A stretch of DNA of 64,000 bases. It comes from Yoonia vestfoldensis SKA53. GTDB taxonomy: Bacteria > Pseudomonadota > Alphaproteobacteria > Rhodobacterales > Rhodobacteraceae. Numbering within the stretch: position 1 is the first letter of the stretch; the number at the start of each line of letters is the position of its first letter. The DNA is taken from positions 1,862,639 through 1,926,638 of the forward strand of contig NZ_CH672414.1 in assembly GCF_000152785.1 (NCBI RefSeq). The letters are read 5' to 3'. Positions 28,501-37,081 of this stretch are shown here, piece after piece. Both the position numbers and the translations under genes were made by a program. The notes under the pieces were generated by a model, which made no database searches, had not been told where the DNA came from, and saw nothing but the letters and a program-made list of their open reading frames with translations.

Positions 28501-28883
28501 CTGTCTTCATCTCTATCCGCGATGCGGACAAAACCGCAGATATGGTGCAAGCGGCGCAAATCCTGCGCGCCATGGGCTTTGATATTGTCGCCACGCGCGG
28601 CACCGCCGCCTGGCTGACCGAGCATGCGATCACCTGCGAAGTGGTCAGCAAAGTCTATGAAGGCGGGCTGACCATCGTTGACCGCCTGAAAGACGGGCAT
28701 ATCGCGCTGGTGTTCAACACCACCGAAGGCGCGCAAGCCGTCGAGGACAGCCGCGATATCCGCGCCGTCGCGCTTTATGACAAGATCCCTTATTTCACCA
28801 CTGCCGCTGCCAGCCATGCCGCTGTGCTGGCCATGCAGGCGCGCGAAGAAGGGGATATTGACGTGCGGTCCTTGCAAGGCTGA
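25551..28883 (+). CDS. carB: Carbamoyl-phosphate synthase large subunit
   Basis: A 1110-residue enzyme making carbamoyl phosphate from bicarbonate, ATP and glutamine-derived ammonia, feeding arginine (through ArgF here) and pyrimidines. Two homologous ATP-grasp halves are visible: the first begins [19 protein letters not shown], the second [21 protein letters not shown] near residue 570. Each is followed by ATP-binding glycine loops (TLGGTGGG and VLGGRAMEI) and an EVNPR/EMNPR motif. The C-terminal 140 residues form the MGS-like allosteric domain (FISIRDADK). The ribosome site AGGGGGCAG is 6 bases before the ATG. The small subunit carA is not in the window. Confidence 0.98.
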   Translation: MPKRTDIKSIMIIGAGPIIIGQACEFDYSGAQACKALREEGYRVILVNSNPATIMTDPGLADATYIEPITPEIVAKIIEKERPDALLPTMGGQTGLNTSLALADMGVLEKFGVEMIGAKREAIEMAEDRKLFREAMDRLGIENPKATIITAPKGENGKRDIKAGLQLAIDAIEYVGLPAIIRPAFTLGGTGGGVAYNREQYEHFCRTGMEASPVGQILVDESLLGWKEFEMEVVRDKADNAIIVCAIENVDPMGVHTGDSITVAPALTLTDKEYQIMRNGSIAVLREIGVETGGSNVQWAINPADGRMVVIEMNPRVSRSSALASKATGFPIAKIAAKLAVGYTLDELDNDITGVTPASFEPTIDYVVTKIPRFAFEKFAGSEPHLTTAMKSVGEAMAIGRTFHESMQKALASLETGLTGFDEITIPGAPDAAAITKALAQQTPDRIRVIAQAMRHGMSDDDIHAVTKFDPWFLARIREIIDAEAEIRKNGLPVTETGLRKIKMMGFTDARLATLTGRTEDNVRRARHNLGVTAVFKRIDTCGAEFEAQTPYMYSTYETPVMGDVECEARPSDRKKVVILGGGPNRIGQGIEFDYCCCHACYALTDQGYETIMINCNPETVSTDYDTSDRLYFEPLTFEHVMEILRVEQENGVLHGVIVQFGGQTPLKLANALHEAGIPILGTTPDAIDLAEDRERFQQLVQKLGLKQPVNGIAHSDAEAFEIAKTIGFPLVIRPSYVLGGRAMEIVRDQAQLERYISEAVVVSGDSPVLLDSYLSGAVEVDVDCLSDGENTHVAGIMQHIEEAGVHSGDSACSLPPYSLSAAMIAEIRSQTEKLARALHVVGLMNIQFAVKNEEVYLIEVNPRASRTVPFVAKATDSAIASIAARLMAGEPLSNFPLRAPYPASENPMDVLPLGDAFTLADPNTPWFSVKEAVLPFARFPGVDTILGPEMRSTGEVMGWDRSFPRAFLKAQMGAGTNLPETGTVFISIRDADKTADMVQAAQILRAMGFDIVATRGTAAWLTEHAITCEVVSKVYEGGLTIVDRLKDGHIALVFNTTEGAQAVEDSRDIRAVALYDKIPYFTTAAASHAAVLAMQAREEGDIDVRSLQG

Positions 28884-28955
28884 CCGGACGCTGCGTTCTG
28901 GTGGACAATCCAGCCGCCCCGGCCCTAGGGTCGCGCAGAATTTACGAGGGCGGAT

Positions 28956-30074
28956 ATGCACAAGGCAGCCATCACCGGGACGGGGGTTTTCACCCCGTCC
29001 CAAGTCATCACCAATGACGAACTGGTCGCAGCCTTTAACGCGCATGCCGACCTGTGGAACGCGCAGAACGCCGATGCCATAGCCACCGGTGCTGTCGCCG
29101 CGAAACCGCATTCCTCGGCCGATTTCATCCTTGCCGCCTCCGGTATCGAACAGCGCTATGTGCTGGATAAATCGGGCTTGATGGACCCCGCGCGCATGTT
29201 TCCTCGCCTGCCACAGCGCCCCGATGACGCGCCCGGCTACATGGCGGAAATCGGCGTCGATGCCGCGCAAAAGGCGCTGGCGGCCGCAGGTGTGAATGCC
29301 GCCGACGTCGATCTGGTGATCTGTGCCGCATCTAACATGGAACGCGCCTATCCGGCGATTGGCGTGGAAATCCAACAGCTTTTGGGCGCGGGCGGTTTTG
29401 CCTTTGATATGAACGTCGCCTGTTCCAGCGCGACCTTCGGCATCCAGACCGCCGCTGATATGATCCGCGCGGGGTCGATCCGGCGCGCGCTGGTCGTCAA
29501 CCCCGAGATTTGCAGCGCCCATCTGGAATGGCGCGACCGTGATTGCCATTTCATTTTCGGCGATGTTGCCACGGCGACCTTGCTGGAACGCGACGAAGGC
29601 TTGGACAAGCCGCATTTCAAGGTGCTGTCCACCCGTTGCGCCACCCAGTTCAGCAACAATATTCGCAACAACAACGGCTATCTACGTCGCACCCATGACG
29701 CGATGGACGACCGCCGCGACATGCAGTTCATGCAGAACGGGCGCAAGGTCTTCAAAGAGGTACTGCCGCTGGTCAGCCAGCATATCGCCGACCATCTGGC
29801 CGATGACGGCGTGAGCGCGGACAGCCTGCGCCGGCTCTGGCTGCATCAGGCCAACAAGACGATGAACGATTACATTGGCCGCAAAGTGCTGGGCCGCGTA
29901 CCCGCCCCGGATGAGCAGCCCAATATCTTGCAGGACTATGCCAACACGTCATCGGCCGGGTCGATCATCGCCTTTGCGAAACATTCCGTCGATCTGGCGC
30001 CGGGCGACAAAGGGCTGATCTGCTCCTTCGGCGCAGGCTATTCGGTGGGATCGGTGATCGTGGAACGCGCCTAG
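28956..30074 (+). CDS. Beta-ketoacyl-ACP synthase III-like thiolase-fold enzyme
   Basis: A 372-residue FabH-type condensing enzyme. The catalytic triad is complete: C156 in [11 protein letters not shown]297 in [12 protein letters not shown] and N330 in YANTSSAGS. It is longer than housekeeping FabH (about 320), with extra sequence near residues 30-95 and 240-265, so it may prime a different acyl chain or make a secondary acyl product. It stands alone after carB and converges with arsH with a 4-base overlap. The exact substrate cannot be assigned. Confidence 0.85.
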   Translation: MHKAAITGTGVFTPSQVITNDELVAAFNAHADLWNAQNADAIATGAVAAKPHSSADFILAASGIEQRYVLDKSGLMDPARMFPRLPQRPDDAPGYMAEIGVDAAQKALAAAGVNAADVDLVICAASNMERAYPAIGVEIQQLLGAGGFAFDMNVACSSATFGIQTAADMIRAGSIRRALVVNPEICSAHLEWRDRDCHFIFGDVATATLLERDEGLDKPHFKVLSTRCATQFSNNIRNNNGYLRRTHDAMDDRRDMQFMQNGRKVFKEVLPLVSQHIADHLADDGVSADSLRRLWLHQANKTMNDYIGRKVLGRVPAPDEQPNILQDYANTSSAGSIIAFAKHSVDLAPGDKGLICSFGAGYSVGSVIVERA

Positions 30075-30781
30075 CCGCTGATCCGTTGATGCACATCCTG
30101 CAACGTCTCGACCCGTTCAGAATAGCGATCCGTCAGCATCTTGTCACGGCTGCGGGTCATCAGGGTGAAACGGGCCAGTTCCTCCATCACATCGACGATC
30201 CGGTTATAGAGCGGGGATGGTTTCATCCGCCCGCCCTCGAATTCCTGCCACGCCATCGGGACCGAGGACTGGTTCGGGATCGTGATCAGCCGCATCCAGC
30301 GCCCCAGAATCCGCATCTGGTTGACCGTGTTAAATGATTGCGACCCGCCAGATACCTGCATCAGCGCCAGTGTCTTGCCTTGCGTCGGGCGGATGCCGCC
30401 AATGGGCGAGAGCGGCAGCCAGTCGATCTGGGTTTTCATGATCCCCGTCATCGCGCCGTGCCGTTCGGGGCTGGACCAGACCATGCCTTCGGACCAAAGC
30501 GCAAGATCGCGCAGTTCGGCGACCTTGGGATGGTCGGCATCAACCCCGTCATCGGGCAATGGCAGGCCCGAGGGGTCGAAAAACCGCGTCTCGCAGCCCA
30601 GCGCACGCAGCACCCGCGCACCTTCCTCGGCGCAGAGGCGCGAGTAGCTGACCGGGCGCAACGACCCGTAAAGCAAAAGGATACGCGGCGGGTGGCCTGC
30701 ATCATCCGGCCCGGCAAGGGTGGCATGGTCCAACCGTTGCAAGGCACCGGGGGTGATATTTGGCAGATCGGACAGGTCCAT
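30071..30781 (-). CDS. arsH: ArsH-type NADPH-dependent FMN reductase
   Basis: A 236-residue flavoprotein with [15 protein letters not shown] (flavodoxin-like phosphate loop), [25 protein letters not shown] and [20 protein letters not shown]. These are characteristic of ArsH, which oxidises trivalent organoarsenicals and can act as a quinone or iron reductase. No arsR, arsB, arsC or acr3 is nearby, so the role here may be general redox or methylarsenite resistance. Length and active-site regions are intact. Confidence 0.92.
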   Translation of the reverse strand: MDLSDLPNITPGALQRLDHATLAGPDDAGHPPRILLLYGSLRPVSYSRLCAEEGARVLRALGCETRFFDPSGLPLPDDGVDADHPKVAELRDLALWSEGMVWSSPERHGAMTGIMKTQIDWLPLSPIGGIRPTQGKTLALMQVSGGSQSFNTVNQMRILGRWMRLITIPNQSSVPMAWQEFEGGRMKPSPLYNRIVDVMEELARFTLMTRSRDKMLTDRYSERVETLQDVHQRISG

Positions 30782-30886
30782 GGGCGTCTCTTTCGCATGT
30801 GATCAATGATGGACCTATCACAGATGGCGCGTGTGAACAGGCCTGCGGGTCTTGCCAAGGCGGCTGACAGCGGGCAAATCAGCGGG

Positions 30887-31489
30887 ATGGCAAAGCTTTA
30901 TTTCAACTATTCCACCATGAACGCGGGCAAATCGACCGTGTTGTTGCAGGCGTCGCATAATTACATCGAACGCGGGATGCAGACCTATCTGATGATCGCG
31001 CAGCTGGATAACCGCGCGGGCCATGGCAGGATCGGCAGCCGGATCGGGATTGGTGCGGATGCCGACACCTTCGCCCCCGGCGAGGACCTGTTCGCCAAGA
31101 TCAAGGCGCGGCTGGACTGCGGCCCCTGCGCGTGTGTGTTCATCGACGAGGCACAATTTCTGGACCCCGAACAAGTCTGGCAATTGGCGCGCGCGGTCGA
31201 TGATCTGGGCGTGCCGATCATGACCTTCGGGCTGCGGGTGGATTTTCTGGGCGCGCTGTTTCCAGGCTCTGCCGCGCTGCTGGCGCTGGCAGATGAAATG
31301 CGCGAGGTCCGCACGATCTGTCATTGCGGCAAAAAGGCGACGATGGTCGTTCGCAAGGATGCCGAAGGCCGTGTGATGACGGCGGGCGACCAGATCGTGA
31401 TCGGCGGGAATGACCGGTACGTGTCACTGTGTCGCCGTCACTGGCGGCAGGAAATGGGCGAGGACGTGCCGGAGAAGAAAAACTTTTAA
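30887..31489 (+). CDS. tdk: Thymidine kinase
   Basis: A 200-residue salvage enzyme phosphorylating thymidine with ATP. The P-loop is at residues 9-17 (STMNAGKST), the DEAQF catalytic/magnesium motif follows, and the zinc site is built from CHCGKKA and CRRHW. The ATG at 30887 starts the conserved region. An earlier in-frame ATG at 30806 would add a non-conserved leader. The last five residues (EKKNF) and the TAA are encoded by a dispersed repeat copy, suggesting the original 3' end was replaced. Confidence 0.95.
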   Translation: MAKLYFNYSTMNAGKSTVLLQASHNYIERGMQTYLMIAQLDNRAGHGRIGSRIGIGADADTFAPGEDLFAKIKARLDCGPCACVFIDEAQFLDPEQVWQLARAVDDLGVPIMTFGLRVDFLGALFPGSAALLALADEMREVRTICHCGKKATMVVRKDAEGRVMTAGDQIVIGGNDRYVSLCRRHWRQEMGEDVPEKKNF

Positions 31490-31530
31490 GCCTCCGGCGG
31501 GGATTAACATGAATTGCCAAAGGCAATTCA
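31474..31530 (+). repeat. Dispersed GCCTCCGGCGGG-type repeat, copy 3, overlapping the tdk stop
   Basis: The first 45 bases match copy 4 (36975-37019) at 38 positions, including an identical GCCTCCGGCGGGGAT core. They are followed by a perfect hairpin TGAATTGCC-AAA-GGCAATTCA (31510-31530). The tdk TAA (31487-31489) lies inside the unit. Confidence 0.8.
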
Positions 31531-31547
31531 CGGGCTCGGAAGATGGG

Positions 31548-33740
31548 CTAGTAGAAACTCTGCGGGTCGATGTCGATCGCAAGGCGCAGGTTCGCGGGCA
31601 ACCGGAATTGCGCAACCCATTGCGCGAGTGCCGCTTGTAGGGGCGCCGATTTGTCGGCTTTCACGAGCAGGCGCACGCGGTGTTTGCCGCGCACGCGGGC
31701 TATGGGGGCAGGGGCAGGGCCAAAAACCTGCGCACCGATCTGGCGTAAGGGCCCGTCGCGCCGCGCCATGTCATTGCCAAGATCGAACACCGCCTTCAGG
31801 TCCGGCCCGCTGAGGATGATGCCCGCCATCCGCCCGTAAGGTGGCACACCTGCACCGCGGCGTTCGGCGGCCTCGGCCGACCAGAAACTTTCTTCGTCCC
31901 CGTTCAGAATCGCGCGGATCACGGGGTGATCGGGCTGGTAGGTCTGCAACAGCGCCGCACCGGGGATTGCCGCGCGCCCGGCGCGCCCGGCGACTTGCCG
32001 CATCAGTTGGAAGGTGCGTTCAGCGGCGCGCAGATCAGACCCTTGCAGCCCCAGATCGGCGTCGATCACGCCGACCAGTGTCAGCAGCGGAAAGTTATGC
32101 CCTTTCGCGACGAGTTGTGTGCCGATGATAATATCGGTGCCGCCTTGGGCGATCTCAGCGATATGCGCCTTCATGGCGCGGGCCGATCCGTAAAGGTCCG
32201 ACGACAGCACGGCGATACGGGCGGTGGGGAACAGGGCTGCCACCTCCTCGCCCATCCGTTCCACGCCGGGGCCGACAGCGGCAAGTTTGTCGGCGGCACC
32301 ACAAGACGGGCAGATCACCGGGATCGGTTTGGTTTCACCGCATTGGTGGCACATCAGCCGTTTCTGGAACCGGTGTTCGACCATCCGCGCGTCGCAATGG
32401 TCGCAGCCGATCTGATGCCCGCAGGCCCGACACAGCGTGACCGGCGCATAGCCGCGCCGGTTCAAAAAGATCAGCGATTGTTCGCCCTTTTCCAGCCTGT
32501 TGGCGATGGCGTCGCGTAAGGTGGGTGAAACCCACCGCCCGTGCGGCAATTCCTCGACCCGCATGTCGATGGCGGCCATTTCCGGCATCACAGCCGCGCC
32601 GAACCGCGCGGTCAGGTCCAACCGCGCATATTTGCCCGCCTGCGCATTTGCCCAGCTTTCCAGACTGGGTGTGGCCGAGGCCAGCACGACCTGCGCCCCG
32701 CAAAGTGCCGCGCGCAGCACCGCCATGTCGCGGGCGTTATAAAGCACGCCGTCTTCTTGTTTATAGGACGTGTCGTGTTCCTCATCGACGACGATCAGGC
32801 CAAGGTTTCGGAACGGCAAAAACAGCGCCGAGCGTGCGCCCACAACCAGTTGCGCATCCCCCTGCCCGACCATCCGAAAGCAGCGCCGCCGTTCCGTCAT
32901 GGTGACACCCGAATGCCATTCAGCGGGCCGCATGCCGAACCGCGCCTCGACCCGTTCGATGAATTCGCCTGACAGGGCGATTTCGGGCAGCAGCACCAGC
33001 GCCTGTTTGCCCATGCGCAAACATTCGGCGACGGCTTCAAGATAAACTTCGGTCTTGCCCGATCCTGTCACGCCTTTCAGCAGGGTGGTGCCATAGCCCT
33101 CCTTGCGCAGGGCGGCGCGCAGGGCATCTGCCCCAACCGCCTGATCGGGGTTCAGCGCCTTGCCGCCGTGGTCGGGGTCAAGCGGCGGATAGGGGACATC
33201 GCGCGGCGCGTCTTCTTCCAGAACTGCCCCCTGGGCGACCAGCCCCTTGACCACCGATGTGCCGACATCTGCCGCATCGGCCAGTTCGCCAAGTGTAAAG
33301 GCCAGCCCGCCATAGTCACGCAGCACCGCCAGCACCTTGTCGCGGGCAGCGGTTTTGCGATCGGGGTCGCGTGTGCCAAGGCGATACACCTTGCGCATGG
33401 ATGGCGCATCACCCAACCCCGGCGCGCGGGTGCCAAGGCGCAGCATCGCGGGCATGGGTGTCAGGGTGTAATCGGCGGCACGGATCAGGAAATCACGCAT
33501 CTCGTCGCGCATCGGCGCAAGGTCGAGCACGCGGATTACCGAGCGGATTTTGGCACTGTCATAATCCCCCTGCCCCGGCCCCCAGACCACGCCCAGCACC
33601 TTGCGCGGCCCAAGCGGCACCTCGACAAAGGCACCCAGATGACAGCCGCCTTCAGGCGCCTTGTAATCCAGCAGCCTGTCAAGCGGTTGGGTCGTCAGCA
33701 CGCCGACCAGATCGCCTTGTGGGAAATAGCTTGGGATCAT
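31548..33740 (-). CDS. priA: Primosomal protein N' (replication restart helicase PriA)
   Basis: A 730-residue superfamily 2 helicase that reloads the replisome at stalled forks. The N-terminal DNA-binding domain comes first, then Walker A GVTGSGKTEVYLE and DEEHD. The cysteine-rich zinc region is CRACGHQIGCDHC..CHQCG..CPSCG, and the C-terminal helicase part has GTQLVAKGHNFP and QVAGRAGRA. The ATG at 33740 follows AAAGG. It is divergent from fsa across 84 bases. All motifs are intact. Confidence 0.97.
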   Translation of the reverse strand: MIPSYFPQGDLVGVLTTQPLDRLLDYKAPEGGCHLGAFVEVPLGPRKVLGVVWGPGQGDYDSAKIRSVIRVLDLAPMRDEMRDFLIRAADYTLTPMPAMLRLGTRAPGLGDAPSMRKVYRLGTRDPDRKTAARDKVLAVLRDYGGLAFTLGELADAADVGTSVVKGLVAQGAVLEEDAPRDVPYPPLDPDHGGKALNPDQAVGADALRAALRKEGYGTTLLKGVTGSGKTEVYLEAVAECLRMGKQALVLLPEIALSGEFIERVEARFGMRPAEWHSGVTMTERRRCFRMVGQGDAQLVVGARSALFLPFRNLGLIVVDEEHDTSYKQEDGVLYNARDMAVLRAALCGAQVVLASATPSLESWANAQAGKYARLDLTARFGAAVMPEMAAIDMRVEELPHGRWVSPTLRDAIANRLEKGEQSLIFLNRRGYAPVTLCRACGHQIGCDHCDARMVEHRFQKRLMCHQCGETKPIPVICPSCGAADKLAAVGPGVERMGEEVAALFPTARIAVLSSDLYGSARAMKAHIAEIAQGGTDIIIGTQLVAKGHNFPLLTLVGVIDADLGLQGSDLRAAERTFQLMRQVAGRAGRAAIPGAALLQTYQPDHPVIRAILNGDEESFWSAEAAERRGAGVPPYGRMAGIILSGPDLKAVFDLGNDMARRDGPLRQIGAQVFGPAPAPIARVRGKHRVRLLVKADKSAPLQAALAQWVAQFRLPANLRLAIDIDPQSFY

Positions 33741-33824
33741 AACCGCCTTTTGAGGGTTCACGCTGCCTGCGTCCTCAGGTAAACGCTGGAGCAACAAACA
33801 CCAACCCATCCCCGGAGGGAAGTT

Positions 33825-34478
33825 ATGAAGTTTTTTGTCGACACGGCCGAACTTGACCAGATCAAGGAACTACACGATCTGGGCATGGTGGACGGGGTCA
33901 CCACGAACCCGTCGCTGATCGCAAAGTCGGGGCGCGACATCCTCGAAGTCACCAAAGAGATCTGCGATCTGGTAAAAGGCCCCGTATCAGCCGAAGTGGT
34001 GGCGCTGGACGCGGACACGATGCTGGCCGAAGGCCGCAAGCTGGCCAAGATCGCCGATAACATCGCGGTCAAGGTGCCGCTGACATGGGCAGGTCTGCAG
34101 ACCTGCAAAACGCTGTCGGACGAAGGTATCATGGTCAACGTCACCCTGTGCTTTTCGGCCAATCAGGCCCTGCTGGCGGCCAAGGCGGGCGCGACTTTCA
34201 TCAGCCCGTTCATCGGGCGGCTGGATGACATCAACCTTGATGGGCTGGAACTGATCGAGGATATCCGCACGATCTATGACAATTACGGGTTCAAGACGCA
34301 GATCCTGGCCGCCTCGATCCGGACCGCCAACCACATGTCAGATTGCGCCAAGATCGGGGCCGATGTGGCCACGGCACCGCCTGCGGTGATCAAGGCGATG
34401 GCGAACCATATCCTGACGGACAAGGGTCTGGCGGGCTTTATGGCGGATGTGGAAAAGGCCGGCATCAAGATCCTGTGA
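33825..34478 (+). CDS. fsa: Fructose-6-phosphate aldolase / transaldolase-like (TalC)
   Basis: A 217-residue short transaldolase-family protein. Conserved [22 protein letters not shown], the Schiff-base lysine K83 in NIAVKVPLT, and ILAASIRTA are present. Its length fits FSA/TalC rather than the 320-residue TalB. It either cleaves fructose 6-phosphate to dihydroxyacetone and glyceraldehyde 3-phosphate, or serves as the transaldolase of the pentose phosphate pathway, which is common for this subgroup. GGAGGGAAGTT precedes the ATG closely. A palindromic repeat follows the stop. Confidence 0.93.
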   Translation: MKFFVDTAELDQIKELHDLGMVDGVTTNPSLIAKSGRDILEVTKEICDLVKGPVSAEVVALDADTMLAEGRKLAKIADNIAVKVPLTWAGLQTCKTLSDEGIMVNVTLCFSANQALLAAKAGATFISPFIGRLDDINLDGLELIEDIRTIYDNYGFKTQILAASIRTANHMSDCAKIGADVATAPPAVIKAMANHILTDKGLAGFMADVEKAGIKIL

Positions 34479-34486
34479 TACAACCT

Positions 34487-34516
34487 GCGTAAGGTGGGTC
34501 CAGACCGACCTTACGC
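34487..34516. repeat. GGTGGGTC palindrome, copy 2 (possible fsa terminator)
   Basis: A 14-bp inverted repeat GCGTAAGGTGGGTC / GACCGACCTTACGC with one mismatch and a 2-base loop, 9 bases after fsa. It is the same unit as 13781-13804. No T-run follows, so termination efficiency is uncertain. Confidence 0.7.
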
Positions 34517-34622
34517 GCCGCGCTTGATAAAAACGCCTCGCCAAGGTGGTATGGCGAAAAAAGTTGCGGCATCCCGCCTGCGGACCTGCTAGCTTGTTAC
34601 AAAACAAAAGCAGAGCAGGCAT

Positions 34623-35318
34623 ATGACAGAGTCTTCACTGGCGGATGATCTTCGCGCAAGGATCATTGCGAACCCCGATTTCCTTTTGGATGATCACGAC
34701 GTGATGCGTGCCCTTGTCGGCGCGAATGACGACGCGCGCGGCGGCAATATCGTCGATCTGCGCGCCATCGCGATGGAACGGCTGGAGGCGCGTTTCGACC
34801 GGCTGGAAGACACCCACCGCAATGTGATCGCCGCCGCCTATGACAATCTGGCAGGCACCAATCAGGTGCATCGCGCAATCCTGCGGATGATGGATGCCCA
34901 GACCTTTGCCAGCTTTTTGCGCGACCTGACAGGCGATGTCGCCGATACATTGCGCGTCGATGCGATCCGGCTGGCGCTGGAAACGGATACACCGGCGGAT
35001 CATCCTGCCATGGACCCGGCCATTGTCGTGGTCGCAGCGGGATTCGTGGATCAATACATTACGCTTGGGCGGAACATGCCGGCCCGGCAGGTGACATTGC
35101 GCAAGTTCCAGAATGTCGGCGCCAGCCTTTATGGCGACCGCGCGCCGTTCATCCAGTCCGAAGCCTGCCTGAAACTTGACCTTGGCGAAGGCCGTCGCCC
35201 TGCGATGCTGGTCATGGGCAGCGAAAACGCTGCGCAGTTCAGTCAGTCGCAAGGCACCGATCTGCTGGTGTTTTTCACCGGCGTTCTGGAACGGGTGCTG
35301 CGCCGCTGGCTGGCCTAA
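34623..35318 (+). CDS. DUF484 family protein
   Basis: A 231-residue soluble protein beginning SLADDLRARIIANPDFLLDDHDVMRAL, the typical DUF484 start. A coiled helix (AMERLEARFDRLEDTHRNVI) and then a GAF-like domain to the end (LVMGSENAAQFSQSQGTDLLVFF) follow. DUF484 genes are widely found immediately before xerC, as here with a 1-base overlap of stop and start, suggesting a function linked to recombination or chromosome dimer resolution. Confidence 0.9.
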   Translation: MTESSLADDLRARIIANPDFLLDDHDVMRALVGANDDARGGNIVDLRAIAMERLEARFDRLEDTHRNVIAAAYDNLAGTNQVHRAILRMMDAQTFASFLRDLTGDVADTLRVDAIRLALETDTPADHPAMDPAIVVVAAGFVDQYITLGRNMPARQVTLRKFQNVGASLYGDRAPFIQSEACLKLDLGEGRRPAMLVMGSENAAQFSQSQGTDLLVFFTGVLERVLRRWLA

Positions 35319-36238
35319 TGGCCTTCATCGCGCCCGCGCTGACCGCAACGCTGGATCACTGGCTGGACCATGAACGCGCGCTTGCCGGTGTCGCAGAAAA
35401 TACGATTGTAGCCTATCGCGCCGATGTGCTGGGCTTCATGGCCTTCCTGACGCAGCACAATGGGGATACGCAGGGTCTTGGCCCGCTCGCGCGCGTGACC
35501 TTGTCGGATATGCGCGCATGGATGGCGCATGAACGTGGGCGCGGTGTCGCCGCACGCTCGCTCGCGCGGTCGCTGTCGGCGGTCAAATCGTTCTATCGCT
35601 GGCTGGCCGCGCGCGAAGGCTTCGAGCCAACGGCCGTTCTGTCCACCCGCGCGCCCAAGTTCCAGCCCAAGCTGCCCCGTCCGTTGAGCGCCCCTGCCGC
35701 CAGCGACATGATCGACCAGATTGGTCTGCAGGCGTGTGATCCTTGGGTCGCGGCCCGCGATACGGCCGTTGTCACCTTGCTGTATGGTTGCGGTCTGCGG
35801 ATATCAGAGGCGCTGTCGCTGCAAGGCCGCGATGCGCCGCTGCCGCCCGTGCTGCGGATCACCGGCAAGGGCGGCAAGCAACGGATCGTGCCAGTGCTGG
35901 ACATCGCGCGCGATGCTGTCGCGGGCTATCTGCGGCTTTGCCCCTATGAGCAAGCCGCCGATGCGCCATTGTTCCGTGCTATCCGCGGCGGCCCGCTGGC
36001 CCCGCGCGCGATCCAGAAGGTTGTCGAACAGACACGCCTGCAACTGGGCCTGCCCGGCACCGCCACACCCCATGCCCTGCGCCATTCCTTTGCCACACAT
36101 CTGATGGCGGCGGGCGGTGATCTGCGCTGTATTCAAGAACTGCTGGGCCATGCGTCACTATCGACCACGCAGGCCTATACCGCCGTCGATGCCGCGCAAT
36201 TGATGGCTGTCTATGACCGTGCGCATCCCAAAGCCTGA
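35318..36238 (+). CDS. xerC: Tyrosine recombinase XerC
   Basis: A 306-residue site-specific recombinase that, with XerD, resolves chromosome dimers at dif. The N-terminal SAM-like domain spans residues 1-100. The full catalytic set is present: R161 (GLRISEAL), K184 (GKGGKQR), H252 and R255 (HALRHSF), H278 (LLGHAS) and Y287 (TQAYTAV). It overlaps the DUF484 stop by one base. No dif site was identified in the window. It is not part of an integron or prophage, because no integrase-type neighbours occur. Confidence 0.94.
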   Translation: MAFIAPALTATLDHWLDHERALAGVAENTIVAYRADVLGFMAFLTQHNGDTQGLGPLARVTLSDMRAWMAHERGRGVAARSLARSLSAVKSFYRWLAAREGFEPTAVLSTRAPKFQPKLPRPLSAPAASDMIDQIGLQACDPWVAARDTAVVTLLYGCGLRISEALSLQGRDAPLPPVLRITGKGGKQRIVPVLDIARDAVAGYLRLCPYEQAADAPLFRAIRGGPLAPRAIQKVVEQTRLQLGLPGTATPHALRHSFATHLMAAGGDLRCIQELLGHASLSTTQAYTAVDAAQLMAVYDRAHPKA

Positions 36239-36256
36239 GTTTGCCGTTGCTCTAGG

Positions 36257-36976
36257 ATGAAAATTGGCTATGACGTTTTGATGAATTTACGTACCAAGGC
36301 CCTTTTCGTTCACTTGCTGACTGCCTCGGGTGCCGTTTTTGCGATGCTGGCGATGCTGGCAGCGGTGGACCAGAAATGGGACCTGATGTTCCTATGGCTG
36401 GTCGTGGCGTTCTTTGTTGATGGGATCGACGGGCCATTGGCGCGCCGATACGAGGTCACCCGCAACGCCCCCGTGTTCGACGGTGTGCTGTTGGACCTGA
36501 TCATCGATTATCTGACCTATGTCTTTGTGCCTGCCTATGCATTATTCAAGTCAGGACTGCTGCCAGGCTGGACAGGCTGGACCGCAATCATCGTGATCAC
36601 CTTTGCCTCGGCGCTTTATTTCGCTGATACTCGGATGAAGACCAAGGATTATTCCTTTTCGGGTTTTCCGGGCTGCTGGAACATGCTGGTCCTTGTGATC
36701 TTTGCATTAGAGCCGAATTTCTGGGTCTCGCTGATGCTGGTGTCGTCGCTGGCGGTGGCGATGTTTGCCCCGCTGAAATTCGTCCACCCCGTCCGCACGA
36801 AACGTTGGCGGAACGTGACCTTGCCGATGGCGCTGGGCTGGACTTTCTTTGCGGCCTGGGCGGCCTGGGTCGATTTCCATCCCGATACGCTGGCCCATTG
36901 GGGGCTGGTTGTGACATCGGTCTACCTGCTGTTCGCAGGCATCGGGCAACAGATCATCTATGGCAAAGACGGCTGA
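36257..36976 (+). CDS. pcs: Phosphatidylcholine synthase
   Basis: A 239-residue integral membrane CDP-alcohol phosphatidyltransferase that condenses CDP-diacylglycerol with choline. The catalytic motif DGIDGPLARR..FDGVLLDLIID supplies the D-x2-D-G-x2-A-R..G-x3-D-x3-D pattern. IDYLTYVFVPAYAL is specific to Pcs. About eight hydrophobic segments are present. A second in-frame ATG at 36284 may be the start, since neither has a strong ribosome site. The TGA lies in a dispersed repeat copy. Pcs is typical of alphaproteobacteria with phosphatidylcholine membranes. Confidence 0.93.
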   Translation: MKIGYDVLMNLRTKALFVHLLTASGAVFAMLAMLAAVDQKWDLMFLWLVVAFFVDGIDGPLARRYEVTRNAPVFDGVLLDLIIDYLTYVFVPAYALFKSGLLPGWTGWTAIIVITFASALYFADTRMKTKDYSFSGFPGCWNMLVLVIFALEPNFWVSLMLVSSLAVAMFAPLKFVHPVRTKRWRNVTLPMALGWTFFAAWAAWVDFHPDTLAHWGLVVTSVYLLFAGIGQQIIYGKDG

Positions 36977-37032
36977 AGAAAAACTTTCTGGCCTCCGGCG
37001 GGGATCACGTTGAATTGCCATTGGCGCTTCAA
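36975..37032 (+). repeat. Dispersed GCCTCCGGCGGG-type repeat, copy 4, at the pcs stop
   Basis: Matches copy 3 at 38 of 45 positions, followed by an imperfect hairpin TTGAATTGCCA / TTGGCGCTTCAA (37010-37032). It lies between convergent pcs and ileS and may terminate both. Confidence 0.75.
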
Positions 37033-37081
37033 CGCGCTCGCAAGATGAACAGGGGCGGCACAATGGGCCGCCCTTTTGCGT

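Noticed and set aside
32514..32538. A GCGTAAGGTGGGT..ACCCACC palindrome within priA, like the repeats at 13781 and 34487
   Set aside because: It encodes GRWVSPTLR, which fits the usual W-[IV]-S-P-x-L stretch of PriA, so the likeness can be explained by coding constraint. Only the left arm matches the full repeat.
35318..36238. XerC as a mobile-element integrase
   Set aside because: It is coupled to DUF484 as in ordinary chromosomes, with no attachment repeats or phage genes near.
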